Shown: positions 1-8,212 of the stretch, one piece after another
How the letters are laid out: each line of letters begins with the position of its first letter
Numbering within the stretch: position 1 is the first letter of the stretch
NCBI RefSeq assembly: GCF_036021035.1
Contig: NZ_CP107930.1
Coordinates: 2,046,001 to 2,110,000, forward strand
Direction of reading: 5' to 3'
Length of the DNA: 64,000 bases
DNA from: Kineococcus sp. NBC_00420
GTDB taxonomy: Bacteria > Actinomycetota > Actinomycetes > Actinomycetales > Kineococcaceae
Translations under genes and position numbers: made by a program
The notes under the pieces: model-generated
What the model was told of the DNA's origin: nothing
The model's database searches: none
What the model saw: the letters and a program-made list of their open reading frames with translations, nothing else

Positions 1-1166
1 GCCGCACGCTCGCGGTAGGCGTCGGGGGTCGAGAAGTCCTCCAGCGCGGCGGTGAGGGCCTCGAGGGCCTCCCGGGCGTCCGCCTGGACAGGGAGGCCGG
101 CGTGCTTGACCGCGTCGAGGGAGGCGACGTTCACGTTCACGAACTTCACGTCGGGGTTCTGGAACACCGTCCGGGAGGCCGTCGTGAAGTCGGAGTAGCG
201 GGTACCGATGCCGATCACGACGTCGGCCTCCGCGGCGATCTCGTTCGCGGCCGTCGTCCCGGTGGACCCGATGGCCCCCAGCGACAACGGGTGGTCGTAG
301 CGGATCGCCCCCTTGCCCGCCTGCGACTGCCCGACGGGGATGCCGGTGGCCTCCACGAACGCCTTGAGCGCCTCGGTGGCCCGCGAGTACACGACCCCAC
401 CCCCCGCGACGACCAGCGGCGCCTTCGCGGAGCGGATGAGTTCCGCGGCCTCGGCGATCACGACCTTCTCCGGGACGGGCCGGGCGATGCGCCAGGTCCG
501 TTCCCGGAACAGCTCCACCGGGAAGTCCCAGGCCTCGGCCTGCAGGTCCTCGGGAAGGCAGATCGTCGCCGCCCCCGTCTCCGCCGGGTCGGTCAGCACG
601 CGCATCGCGCCCAGCAGCGCCGAGGGGAGCTGCTCGGGACGCCAGACCCGGTCGAAGAACTTCGACAGCGGTCGGAACGCGTCGTTGACCGACACGTCGT
701 AGCCGTAGGGCTGTTCGAGCTCCTGCAGCACCGGCGAGGCGACCCGGGTCGCGAACACGTCGCTGGGCAGCAGCAGGACGGGGATCCGGTTGACCGTCGC
801 GAGCGCGGCACCGGTCAGCATGTTCGTGGACCCCGGGCCGACCGACGCCGTCACGGCGAGGGTCTGCAGCCGGTCCTGCTGGCGGGCGAAACCCACGGCG
901 GCGTGGACCATGGCCTGCTCGTTGCGACCGGTCATGTACCGCAGCTGCGCCGGCGGGTTCCAGTCCGGCGTGCCGACCTCGGCCTCCAGCAGGGCCTGCC
1001 CGATCCCGGCCACGTTGCCGTGACCGAAGATGCCGAAGACGCCGCCGAAGAACTGCTGACGGACGCCGTCGCGTTCGCTGAACTGGGCCTGCAGGAACCG
1101 CACGACGGCCTGCGAGACCGTCAACCGCACCGTCTGCACCGTCGGGTTGGGGGGAACCGCACTCAT
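1..1166 (-). CDS. iolD: IolD, 3D-(3,5/4)-trihydroxycyclohexane-1,2-dione hydrolase (3' end off window)
   Basis: This ThDP-dependent cytosolic enzyme opens the ring of the diketo-inositol intermediate to 5-deoxy-glucuronate in myo-inositol catabolism. About 388 codons of the usual roughly 630-650 are visible; the C-terminal ThDP-binding domain runs off the left edge. Near the N-terminus (about residues 75-90) is RNEQAMVHAAVGFARQ, carrying the conserved Glu that activates ThDP. It is followed by the GPGSTNMLTGAALATVNRIP region and a central domain typical of the family. The start is the ATG at 1166, 16 nt after the iolB stop, so it is the fourth gene of the leftward iol operon. The remaining iol genes (iolA, iolE, iolG) are not in the window and may lie further left; that is inference. 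Confidence 0.95.
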   Translation of the reverse strand, partial: MSAVPPNPTVQTVRLTVSQAVVRFLQAQFSERDGVRQQFFGGVFGIFGHGNVAGIGQALLEAEVGTPDWNPPAQLRYMTGRNEQAMVHAAVGFARQQDRLQTLAVTASVGPGSTNMLTGAALATVNRIPVLLLPSDVFATRVASPVLQELEQPYGYDVSVNDAFRPLSKFFDRVWRPEQLPSALLGAMRVLTDPAETGAATICLPEDLQAEAWDFPVELFRERTWRIARPVPEKVVIAEAAELIRSAKAPLVVAGGGVVYSRATEALKAFVEATGIPVGQSQAGKGAIRYDHPLSLGAIGSTGTTAANEIAAEADVVIGIGTRYSDFTTASRTVFQNPDVKFVNVNVASLDAVKHAGLPVQADAREALEALTAALEDFSTPDAYRERA

Positions 1167-1182
1167 CTCGATCTCTCAGTTC

Positions 1183-2100
1183 TCAGCGGGGTACGGGACT
1201 GGCGCCCGTCGGGGTGGAGTAGAAGGGCAGCCGGGGGTCGACCGGCTGCTGTTCCCAGGTCGATCGCACCCAACCGTGGGCGGGATCGTCGCAGATCTTC
1301 CAGGCCCGTTCCGTCTCCGGTCCGGCCATGACGTTCAGGTAGTACATGTCGTAGGCGGGGTTGGCCACCGAGGGCCCGTGCCAGCCGTGCGGGATCAGCA
1401 CGACGTCTCCGGACCGGACCTCCTCCAGCACCTCGATCGGTCGCGCGGGGTCGTCGACGTCGCCGTAGACCTGCTGGAACCCCACGCCGCCGGGAACGGT
1501 CGGCACACCGGCCGGGGCCAGCGCGCGGAACTCGTAGTAGTAGATCTCCTCGAGGTCGCTCTCCACGTCGCTGGTCCGGTCGTGGCGGTGCGGCGGGTAG
1601 GACGACCAGTTGCCGCCGGGGGTGATGACCTCGCAGGCGATGAGCTTGTCGGTCTCGAACGCCGCCGGGGTGGCGAAGTTGTTGACCTGACGGCTGCACT
1701 GCCCGGCCCCGCGCAGTTCGACGGGAACCCCCGAGGCCGGGCCGTAGCGGAAGGGCAGGCGGCGTGACGCCCGTGCGCCCGGGAACGAGAACACGCCGCC
1801 TGCGGCGCTGTGGACGCTCAGCGCGCTGTCGCGGCCGACGTAGGCGAAGTCGCTGACCCCGTCGAAGACCCCGGTGCGGCCGTGGAGTTCGAGCGTCTCC
1901 CCCTCGACCGTCACCGAGCAGGAACCCGACAGCGGCAGGACGAGCAGTTCGTCCGCACCGGTGGCGAAGGTGTGGCGGGCGCCGGGCGCCAGGGTCAGGG
2001 TGCGCAGGCCGGAGAACCCCCAGCCCGCCGACTCCGGCGTCACGACCAGGTCGAAGCCGTCGGCCCCCGCGCTACCGGCGGGGACGTGGAGATCGGTCAC
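1183..2100 (-). CDS. iolB: IolB, 5-deoxy-glucuronate isomerase
   Basis: IolB converts 5-deoxy-D-glucuronate to 2-deoxy-5-keto-D-gluconate, the substrate of IolC. The 305-residue protein has the bicupin family length. The metal-binding cupin motif is YPPHRHD (His171, His173), followed by LEEIYYYEF (Glu185). The C-terminal cupin has VLIPHGWHGPS and YDMYYLNVMAGP, both typical of IolB. The GTG at 2100 is chosen because GAGGAG lies a few bases upstream, overlapping the stop of the preceding aldolase gene. An upstream in-frame start would run about 50 nt into that gene. It lies between the aldolase and iolD in one transcription unit. Confidence 0.95.
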   Translation of the reverse strand: MTDLHVPAGSAGADGFDLVVTPESAGWGFSGLRTLTLAPGARHTFATGADELLVLPLSGSCSVTVEGETLELHGRTGVFDGVSDFAYVGRDSALSVHSAAGGVFSFPGARASRRLPFRYGPASGVPVELRGAGQCSRQVNNFATPAAFETDKLIACEVITPGGNWSSYPPHRHDRTSDVESDLEEIYYYEFRALAPAGVPTVPGGVGFQQVYGDVDDPARPIEVLEEVRSGDVVLIPHGWHGPSVANPAYDMYYLNVMAGPETERAWKICDDPAHGWVRSTWEQQPVDPRLPFYSTPTGASPVPR

Positions 2101-2110
2101 GGGAGACTCC

Positions 2111-2995
2111 TCAACGGACGAGCGAGACGGCGGTCTTGACGGCGGTGGCGACGTCACCGTCCGGCGGGTAGAGCAACGTCCGGCCCACCGTGAGGCCGCG
2201 CACCGACGGCAGCGCGAGCGCCTTGCGCCACGTCGCGAAGGTCTCCTCCGGGGAGGTCGCCGGGTCCCCGCCGAGCAGCAGGGTCGGCAGGGTGGTGGAC
2301 TCCATGACGCGTTCCATGTCGTCGACGACGGGGATCTTGAGCCAGGTGTACGCCGTCGTGCGCCCCAGGGCCTGGGCCACGTTGACGGACTTGATGACCC
2401 CCTCGGCGCTGAGGTCGTGGACGACCTTGCCGCCCTCGTTGCGCGACCAGAAGGGTTCGATCATCGCGATGAGCCTGCGGGCGGCGAGTTCGCTGATGGC
2501 GTCGGCCGAGGCCGTCAGCGTCGGCAGGGTGCCGGCGTCGTCGAGGGCGATGCGGGTGAGGAACTTGCCGCCGTCGAGGTTCATGTCCTCGATGGCCTGC
2601 GCGTCGTAGCCGGTGAAGCGGTCGTCGAGTTCGAACGCGGCCCCCTGCAGGCCACCACGGTTCATCGACCCGAAGACGACCTTGTCCTCCAGCGCCCCGA
2701 GGAGGGTGAGGTCCTCGATGATGTCGGCGGACCCGAGGAGGCCGTCGACGCCGGGGACGGCGAGCGCCACCTGCAACCGGTCGAGGAGTTCGGTCCGGTC
2801 GGCCATCGCCATGGCGTTGCCGCCGACGCCGTTGGCCCCGCGGGCGGGGTGGTCGGCGGCGATGACCATGAGGCGACCGTCGGACCCCAGCACCGGACGT
2901 CGCCGCCGCGCCCGGGAGAGCTCGAGGATGCGTTCGGGGTGGCGCGCGCGGATCTCCGAGACCTCGGCGTAGTCCTTCGCGAACTGGTCAGGCAC
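2111..2995 (-). CDS. DeoC/LacD-like (beta/alpha)8 aldolase of the iol operon
   Basis: The 294-residue protein belongs to the class I aldolase-like family found inside actinobacterial inositol operons (the Cgl0158-type family). Visible landmarks are MVIAADHPARGANG near the N-terminus, GSADIIEDLTLL, FGSMNRGG, TAYTWLKIPVV and LPTLLLGGDP. The likely role, inferred from position, is cleavage of 2-deoxy-5-keto-gluconate-6-phosphate to dihydroxyacetone phosphate and malonate semialdehyde, the IolJ step. I see no IolJ of the usual class II type in the window. The GTG start at 2995 overlaps the iolC stop by 8 nt (GTGCCTGA), so translation is probably coupled to IolC, the kinase making its presumed substrate. 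Confidence 0.85.
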   Translation of the reverse strand: MPDQFAKDYAEVSEIRARHPERILELSRARRRRPVLGSDGRLMVIAADHPARGANGVGGNAMAMADRTELLDRLQVALAVPGVDGLLGSADIIEDLTLLGALEDKVVFGSMNRGGLQGAAFELDDRFTGYDAQAIEDMNLDGGKFLTRIALDDAGTLPTLTASADAISELAARRLIAMIEPFWSRNEGGKVVHDLSAEGVIKSVNVAQALGRTTAYTWLKIPVVDDMERVMESTTLPTLLLGGDPATSPEETFATWRKALALPSVRGLTVGRTLLYPPDGDVATAVKTAVSLVR

Positions 2996-3962
2996 GGGCA
3001 GCGACCTCCTCGAGCAGGGCCTCCACCTCGGAGGTGAACGGCATGGCGGTGGAGCACTCGCGCCGGGTGGCGACGATGGCGCCGGCGGCGTTGGCGAAGC
3101 GCAGGACCTTCTCGAGGTCCCAGCCGGAGAGCAGGCCGTGGCAGAGCGCACCGCCGAACCCGTCGCCGGCGCCGAGCCCGTTGACGACCTCGACCGGGGT
3201 CGGCGGGACCTCGACGAACTCGGTCCCGTTGGGGCCGCGGGTCGCGCCGAGCACGCCCTTGGGTCCCTGCTTGACGATGGCGATCTCGACCCCGGCGGCC
3301 AGCAGCGCCTCGGCGGCCCTGCGGGGTTCCGTCTCGCCCACGGCGACCTCGCACTCCTCCTTGTTGCCGACGGCGACGGTCACGTGCTGCAGCGCACGCT
3401 GGACCTGTTCGGTCGCCTCGGCCGCGGAGGACCAGAACATCGGGCGGTAGTCGAGGTCGAGCACGGTGAGCGGGGCGCGCCCGCGGGCCTGCCAGGCGGC
3501 GAAGTGCGCTCCGCGGCTGGGTTCCTCGGAGAGTCCCGTGACCGTGGCCCAGAAGATGCCGGCCGCGCGGACGGCGTCGAGGTCGAGTTCCTCGGCGCGG
3601 ATCTGCAGGTCCGGCGCGGTGGGCTGACGGTAGAAGAGCAGCGGGAAGTGGTCGGGCGGGTACATCTCGCAGAACGCCAGGGGCGTGTTGAGCCCGTCGA
3701 CCCCCGAGACGAACCGGTCGGAGACCCCGAAGTCCGCGAGCGCCTTGTGGATGAACGTCCCGAAGGCGTCGTGACCCGTGCGGGTGATGACGGCCGCGGC
3801 GCGACCGTGCCGGGCGGCGGCGACGGCGACGTTGGTCGCACTGCCTCCCAGGTACTTCCCGAAGGTCTCGACGTCCTCGAGGCCCGTGTTGTCCTGCAAC
3901 GGGTAGAGGTCGACGCCGACCCTGCCCATGGTCACGACGTCCAGCGCGGCCGTGTTGCTCAC
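2988..3962 (-). CDS. iolC: IolC, 5-dehydro-2-deoxygluconokinase (PfkB family)
   Basis: IolC phosphorylates 2-deoxy-5-keto-D-gluconate with ATP. The 324-residue protein is a complete ribokinase/PfkB fold: GKYLGGSATNVAVAAARHG (about residues 35-53) is the N-terminal PfkB signature, and NGLGAGDGFGGAL (261-273) is the C-terminal signature with catalytic base Asp267. The GTG start at 3962 has GGGAGGGG upstream. It is the first gene of the leftward iol operon. Its promoter region holds a TTGACA -35 box on the minus strand (4054-4059) next to a TTTGTC-AG-GACAAA palindrome, so repression by the divergent GntR protein is likely. Confidence 0.94.
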   Translation of the reverse strand: MSNTAALDVVTMGRVGVDLYPLQDNTGLEDVETFGKYLGGSATNVAVAAARHGRAAAVITRTGHDAFGTFIHKALADFGVSDRFVSGVDGLNTPLAFCEMYPPDHFPLLFYRQPTAPDLQIRAEELDLDAVRAAGIFWATVTGLSEEPSRGAHFAAWQARGRAPLTVLDLDYRPMFWSSAAEATEQVQRALQHVTVAVGNKEECEVAVGETEPRRAAEALLAAGVEIAIVKQGPKGVLGATRGPNGTEFVEVPPTPVEVVNGLGAGDGFGGALCHGLLSGWDLEKVLRFANAAGAIVATRRECSTAMPFTSEVEALLEEVAARA

Positions 3963-4053
3963 GCGAGGTCCCCTCCCAGTCCGGATGATCTGTGCCGTTC
4001 CGGGCCGCAGCGGCGCGGTGGCAGGGACGAGCGTGCTCCGCGGAAGGCCTCCG

Positions 4054-4075
4054 TGTCAAGCTTTGTCAGGACAAA
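4054..4075. promoter_or_regulatory. IolR-type operator and iolC -35 region
   Basis: Positions 4062-4075 read TTTGTC-AG-GACAAA, a perfect inverted repeat with a 2-bp centre. TTGACA on the minus strand at 4059-4054 is a consensus -35 box for iolC, with CACGCT (4030-4035) as a possible -10 at 18-bp spacing. Nearly the same sequence, GTCAAG-n-GTCARGACAAA followed by AACCT, recurs at the MFS promoter (8095-8118). The core resembles the motif reported, from memory, for the GntR-type IolR of Corynebacterium glutamicum. Confidence 0.75.
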
Positions 4076-4083
4076 CGAACCTC

Positions 4084-4113
4084 CTGACGTGCACACCTCC
4101 GGACGGCTACGAT
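4084..4113 (+). promoter_or_regulatory. Probable promoter of the GntR regulator
   Basis: CTGACG (4084-4089), an 18-bp spacer and TACGAT (4108-4113) form a plausible sigma-A-like promoter directed at the GntR gene. It lies directly downstream of the 4062-4075 palindrome, so autoregulation is likely. The ATG at 4112 falls inside this -10 box, which argues against it as a start codon. Confidence 0.55.
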
Positions 4114-4171
4114 GACGGCTCGGCGGCACGGCGATGTAGCTGCGCCGCCCATCGCGACGTTCGGAGCTGTG

Positions 4172-4909
4172 GTGAACGATCTGTTCTACGACCTGGACCG
4201 CTCGAGCCCGGTCCCCCTGTACTTCCAGGTCGCCCGCCAGATCGAGCAGGCCATCGAGGGTGGCAAGCTCCCCCCGGGTTCCCGGCTCGACAACGAGATC
4301 CACCTGGCCGACCAGCTCGGGCTGTCCCGCCCGACGATGCGTCGCGCGATCCAGCAACTGGTCGACAAGGGCCTGCTGGTCCGCAAGCGCGGCGTCGGCA
4401 CCCAGGTCGTGCACGGTCAGGTGACCCGCCCCGTCGAGCTGACCAGCCTGCACGACGACCTGGTGCAGTCGGGACAGCACCCGGCGACGCAGGTCCTGCT
4501 GCACGAGATGGACGGCGCCGCCGACGACGTGGCCGGCAGTCTCGCGATCGCCCCCGGGACCCCCGTCCTGCACCTGCGCCGGCTGCGGACCTCCGGCGGT
4601 GAACCCCTCGCGGTGCTGGAGAACTGGCTGCCCGCCCCCTACACCGACCTGACGCTGGAGGCCCTCACCGAACGCGGCATGTACCAGTTGCTGCGCAGCC
4701 GCGGGGTGGGGATGCGCGTTGCGCGGCAACGGATCGGGGCCCGCCGGGGCAGCGCCGAGGAGTGTTCGCTGCTCGACGAGCGCCGGGGTGCGCCGCTGCT
4801 GACGATGGAACGCACGACCCACGACGACTCGGGCCGCGTCGTCGAGTACGGCCGCCACGTCTACCGGGCCAGCCGCTACGCGTTCGAGGTCACCCTCGTC
4901 GACCGCTGA
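4172..4909 (+). CDS. GntR/HutC-family transcriptional regulator of the iol locus (IolR-like)
   Basis: The 245-residue protein has an N-terminal winged HTH (about residues 5-75, with PLYFQVARQIEQAIEGG and LGLSRPTMRRAIQQLVDKG) and a C-terminal UTRA ligand domain (about 90-240), the HutC subfamily plan. The GTG at 4172 is chosen because it gives the usual short N-terminus before the HTH, has GGAGC upstream, and an earlier in-frame start lies in the -10 box. It is divergent from iolC. In corynebacteria a GntR-type IolR represses the iol cluster and iolT1; the shared operators here support the same role. The effector, probably an inositol catabolite, is inferred. Confidence 0.85.
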   Translation: MNDLFYDLDRSSPVPLYFQVARQIEQAIEGGKLPPGSRLDNEIHLADQLGLSRPTMRRAIQQLVDKGLLVRKRGVGTQVVHGQVTRPVELTSLHDDLVQSGQHPATQVLLHEMDGAADDVAGSLAIAPGTPVLHLRRLRTSGGEPLAVLENWLPAPYTDLTLEALTERGMYQLLRSRGVGMRVARQRIGARRGSAEECSLLDERRGAPLLTMERTTHDDSGRVVEYGRHVYRASRYAFEVTLVDR

Positions 4910-4912
4910 CGC

Positions 4913-5941
4913 TCAGCCGTCGATCAGCACCGCGCCGGCGACCTCCGCGAGTCCGGTCCCGAAGAGTTCGACCGGGGTGAAGGCCCCCGGTCGTCCTTCC
5001 CCGGCCGCGAGCCGCAGCGCGACCTCGGTCGCGGCGGCGACCGTGAAGTCCATGGCCTCCTCGGCCCGCAGCCACGCCGTGCGGGTCGTGCCGTCGGGCC
5101 ACCCGACGCGGGCCCGGGCCCAGGTGTGGGCGCGCGGACGCGGAGTGGCCTTCATCCGGATCCGGGCCAGCGCACGGGCCGCCACCCGGGAGACGGGCCG
5201 CGTCGCCAGCACCGGCGCGAGGGCGCGCAGCACCCCGGCCGGGACCCCGGTGGGGACGAGCGCCGAGGCCGCGGTGACGTCGTCGGTACGGCTCAGCCGT
5301 CGGGCGGCGAGCAGTTCCCCCGACGGCAGGGTCCCGGTGACGACGGAGTCGCCGTCGGGGGTGGCGACGCGTTCGGGCTCGCGTCCGAGGGTGCCGGCCT
5401 CGGAGAACCCGCGGACGATCGTGCGGGCCAGCGCCTCGCCCAGCCGCCCCTCCTCACCCGCGACGGAGGCGATCGCGTCGATCCGCACCCGGCTCGGGAC
5501 CCCGCGCCCCTCCTGTCCGGCGAGGGCCGCCCCGAGGGCGGCCTGGGTGCCGAGCACCCCGAACCCGGCACAGCCCACCGCGGTCCGCCCGGTGGCCGCG
5601 AGGGCGTCGTGACGGTCCAGGACCTCCTGCAGCGCATCGGGTTCGTTGCCGACGTCGACGTAGTGCGTGCCGGGCGGGCAGGCGTCCAGCACCGGGCCCG
5701 CGGTCTCCAGGAACGGGCCGACGGTGTTCACCACGACGGCCGGCCCCGCCTGGGCGATCGCCGCCAGCGCCCGGGGCGTGTCGGCCTCGAGGACCCGGAT
5801 GTCACCGCTGATCCCGAGCGCCTCCAACCGACCGCGGTCGCGGCCGACCAGGACGACGGGACGCCCCGTCGCCGCGACGTGCTGCGCGACCCGTCGACCG
5901 ACCCGGCCGGTGGCCCCGAGGACCCACACCTCTGCACTCAC
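4913..5941 (-). CDS. Saccharopine-dehydrogenase-like NAD(P)-binding oxidoreductase
   Basis: The 342-residue protein begins with a Rossmann fold (EVWVLGATGRVGRRVAQHVA, GxxGxxG at about residues 8-13). It continues with VVNTVGPF and GTHYVDVGNE, the pattern of the trans-acting enoyl reductase/saccharopine dehydrogenase-like family. The substrate cannot be told. The GTG start at 5941 has AGGAGG upstream. The gene is divergent from a TetR regulator, with two 17-bp palindromes between them, so it is probably that repressor's main target. The reading frame continues upstream but would cross the operators. It converges with the iol GntR gene, with 3 nt between stops. Confidence 0.78.
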   Translation of the reverse strand: MSAEVWVLGATGRVGRRVAQHVAATGRPVVLVGRDRGRLEALGISGDIRVLEADTPRALAAIAQAGPAVVVNTVGPFLETAGPVLDACPPGTHYVDVGNEPDALQEVLDRHDALAATGRTAVGCAGFGVLGTQAALGAALAGQEGRGVPSRVRIDAIASVAGEEGRLGEALARTIVRGFSEAGTLGREPERVATPDGDSVVTGTLPSGELLAARRLSRTDDVTAASALVPTGVPAGVLRALAPVLATRPVSRVAARALARIRMKATPRPRAHTWARARVGWPDGTTRTAWLRAEEAMDFTVAAATEVALRLAAGEGRPGAFTPVELFGTGLAEVAGAVLIDG

Positions 5942-5953
5942 GTGTTCCTCCTG

Positions 5954-6000
5954 ATGACATGGCGTGTCATGACCATAGCCGTGATGACATGCCGTGTCAT
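5954..6000. promoter_or_regulatory. Two TetR-type operators
   Basis: ATGACA-N5-TGTCAT occurs twice, at 5954-5970 and 5984-6000, with centres 30 bp apart, nearly three helical turns on one DNA face. Copy 2 covers the -35/spacer region of the TetR gene, whose -10 TACGAT is at 6006-6011. Copy 1 lies over the probable promoter of the divergent oxidoreductase. Confidence 0.85.
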
Positions 6001-6017
6001 CCCCGTACGATGACGGG

Positions 6018-6599
6018 GTGGGCCGATGGGAACCGGGGACGCGGGAACGTCTGGAGCGCGCTGCCCTCGAGCTCTTCGTCGAGCAGGGTTTCGCGGAGAC
6101 GACGGTGCCGCAGATCACCGCGCGGGCCGGCCTCACCACGCGGACGTTCTTCCGGCACTACGCCGACAAGCGCGAGGTGTTCTTCGCCGGCGAGGACGAG
6201 GTCCTCGCCTCCGTCGCGGGCCACCTGGCCACGGCCGACCTCTCCGACGGGGCCCTGCCCCGCCTGCTGGCCGACCTGCCCGGCGTGGCGCTGGCGATGT
6301 TCGGCGACCGCCGCGAGGAACTCCGGCTGCGCCGCGGCCTGGTGGCCTCCGACGAGGGGCTCGTCGAACGGGAACTGCGCAAACGCGCCGCCCTCACCGC
6401 GACCGTCCAGCGCGGCCTCCTGGACCACGGGGTGGCCCGGGAGGAAGCCGCGCTGGCCGCGGGGGTCAGCACGACCCTCATGCACACCGCCGTCCAGGCC
6501 TGGCTCGACGGGGTGGAGGGCACGATCGACGTCGTGGTGCGTCGCACGACCTCGCAGCTCGTCGATCAGCTGGCGAAGTCGCGCACCTCCTTGTCGTAG
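6018..6599 (+). CDS. TetR-family repressor (copy 1)
   Basis: This 193-residue one-component repressor has an N-terminal TetR HTH (about residues 10-55, with recognition region LTTRTFFRHYADKRE) and a variable helical ligand domain. The GTG at 6018 is preferred: TACGAT sits at 6006-6011, exactly 6 nt upstream, and the N-terminus GRWEPGTRERL then aligns with ARWEPGSSQRL of the TetR protein at 12295. The alternative GTG at 5994 lies inside operator copy 2. The mRNA is therefore probably leaderless. The 3' end overlaps the convergent MFS gene by 34 bp. It probably represses itself and the divergent oxidoreductase; the ligand is unknown. Confidence 0.88.
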   Translation: MGRWEPGTRERLERAALELFVEQGFAETTVPQITARAGLTTRTFFRHYADKREVFFAGEDEVLASVAGHLATADLSDGALPRLLADLPGVALAMFGDRREELRLRRGLVASDEGLVERELRKRAALTATVQRGLLDHGVAREEAALAAGVSTTLMHTAVQAWLDGVEGTIDVVVRRTTSQLVDQLAKSRTSLS

Positions 6600-8038
6600 A
6601 TCCGGCCCGAGGTGACCGCGTCCTCGAGTTCCTCCAGCGTCCGGCCGCGGGTCTCCGGGACCTGGGTGTGCACGAACACCAGGGCCAGCAGGTTGATGAC
6701 GGCGAAACCGAAGAAGCACCCGGTGATGCCGACGGACGCGACCAGCGTCGGGAAGTACAACCCCAGGAACGCGTTGGTCAGCCACAGGACGAACACCGAC
6801 GTCCCCATGCCGAGCGCCCGCATCTTCTGCGGGAAGATCTCGGACAGGGTGACCCAGGTGGCCACGTTGAGGAACGTCTGCATCGACCCGACGAAGGCCA
6901 CCACGAGGAACAGGATCACCCACGGACGCAGGGCGTTGCCCACCGGCAGGGCCAGCGACGCCGCACCGATCAACAGGTGGCAGACGGTCGTCAGGGTGTA
7001 GCCGATGACGAACGTCTTCCGGCGGGAGAAGCTGTCCATCATCCGCAGCGCGATGAGCGCGCCGACGACGGCGATGATCCCGGGCGCGATGTTCACGATG
7101 AGCGCCGTGCTGTCGTCGAACCCGGCCTCCTTCAGGATGGCCTGGCCGTAGTACATGATCGAGTTGATCCCCGTGAGCTGCTGCGCCACACCGAGTCCGA
7201 TGCCGATCAGCAGGATCCGCCGCAACCACCGGTTGGACAGGATCTGGCGCCAGTCCAGGGCGACGCGCTTGGAGTCCTCCCACGTGGCGTCGACGATCTG
7301 GCGCGCCTCGGCCTCCGCCCGGCCGGCGGGACGGAGTTCGCGCAGGACCTCGACGGCCTCGTCGAACTTGCCGTGGTCGATCAGCCAGCGCGGGGACTCC
7401 GGCACCCGCAGCATCCCGACGAAGAGCGCGATCGCGGGCAGGGTGACGAAGGCCAGCATGATGCGCCAGACCCCGCCGTACTCGCCCCACACGTTGCCGA
7501 CGATCGCGTTGACGACGAACGCGGCCAGCTGGCCGATGACGATCATCATCTCGTTGCGTCCCGACAGGGACCCGCGGATCTCGTAGGGCGCGAGTTCGGC
7601 CAGGAACACCGGCACCACCGTCGAGGCGGCCCCGACCGCCAGGCCGAGCAGGACGCGGCCGACGACCATGACCGCGAAGGTCGGCGAGAACACGCAGACC
7701 AGGGCGCCGACGAAGAAGAACGCCGACATCAGCAGGATGGCCTTGCGCCGACCCCACGCGTCGGAGAGCCGTCCACCGGTGATCGCACCGACGGCGGCGC
7801 CGAAGAGGAGCGAACTGGTGACGACCCCCTCGGTGAACGCGGTGAGCCCGAGCTCCTCGACCATCGGGTCGAGGGCCCCGTTGATGACGCTCGTGTCGTA
7901 GCCGAAGAGCAGGCCGCCGAACGTCGCGACGAGGGCCACCACCCCGAGCCTGCGGCGGTACGGACCTGCGCTCAGGGGCGGCAGCGCCGTCCCCGCTCCT
8001 CGTCCGGACGGGACCGACTGGCCCTGGGTGGTCGACAC
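6566..8038 (-). CDS. Sugar-porter MFS transporter, probable myo-inositol importer (IolT-like)
   Basis: The 490-residue membrane protein has the 12-TM sugar-porter plan with all family motifs: GGLLFGYDTSVINGAL in TM1, GRLSDAWGRRK after TM2, PESPRWL before the central loop, QQLTGINSIMYYG in TM7 and PETRGRTLEELE at the end. It is a proton- or gradient-driven cytoplasmic-membrane importer. Inositol is inferred as substrate because its promoter carries the same operator as iolC, with the repressor-type site overlapping -35. The GTG at 8038 has AAGGAG 7 nt upstream; the ATG nine codons earlier has no such site. It is separated from the iol operon by an unrelated TetR-oxidoreductase pair. Confidence 0.88.
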   Translation of the reverse strand: MSTTQGQSVPSGRGAGTALPPLSAGPYRRRLGVVALVATFGGLLFGYDTSVINGALDPMVEELGLTAFTEGVVTSSLLFGAAVGAITGGRLSDAWGRRKAILLMSAFFFVGALVCVFSPTFAVMVVGRVLLGLAVGAASTVVPVFLAELAPYEIRGSLSGRNEMMIVIGQLAAFVVNAIVGNVWGEYGGVWRIMLAFVTLPAIALFVGMLRVPESPRWLIDHGKFDEAVEVLRELRPAGRAEAEARQIVDATWEDSKRVALDWRQILSNRWLRRILLIGIGLGVAQQLTGINSIMYYGQAILKEAGFDDSTALIVNIAPGIIAVVGALIALRMMDSFSRRKTFVIGYTLTTVCHLLIGAASLALPVGNALRPWVILFLVVAFVGSMQTFLNVATWVTLSEIFPQKMRALGMGTSVFVLWLTNAFLGLYFPTLVASVGITGCFFGFAVINLLALVFVHTQVPETRGRTLEELEDAVTSGRIYDKEVRDFAS

Positions 8039-8075
8039 GGGAGAACTCCTTCGTTCCGGATGCACCTCGACCGGA

Positions 8076-8112
8076 ACCGTAAGCGGCTGCTCGTCAAGAT
8101 GTCAAGACAAAG
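8076..8112 (-). promoter_or_regulatory. Promoter and IolR-type operator of the MFS transporter
   Basis: On the minus strand TTGACA (8105-8100), an 18-bp spacer and TACGGT (8081-8076) form a near-consensus promoter. The palindrome TGTC-AA-GACA (8100-8109, flanked by AAG) overlaps this -35 box and matches the iolC operator in core, upstream GTCAAG and downstream AACCT. Confidence 0.78.
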
Positions 8113-8212
8113 TAACCTCACGCGACCCTCCACCCCTCCGACGAGGCGGCCGGCGCAGCCGCGCGAGAGGATCACCGGGTACCCGCAGCCACCGCGATCC
8201 CTGGGGAGTCCC

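Noticed and set aside
4112-4171. Upstream ATG start for the GntR regulator
   Set aside because: The ATG overlaps the probable -10 TACGAT and would add 20 residues without similarity to the family N-terminus; GTG at 4172 fits better.
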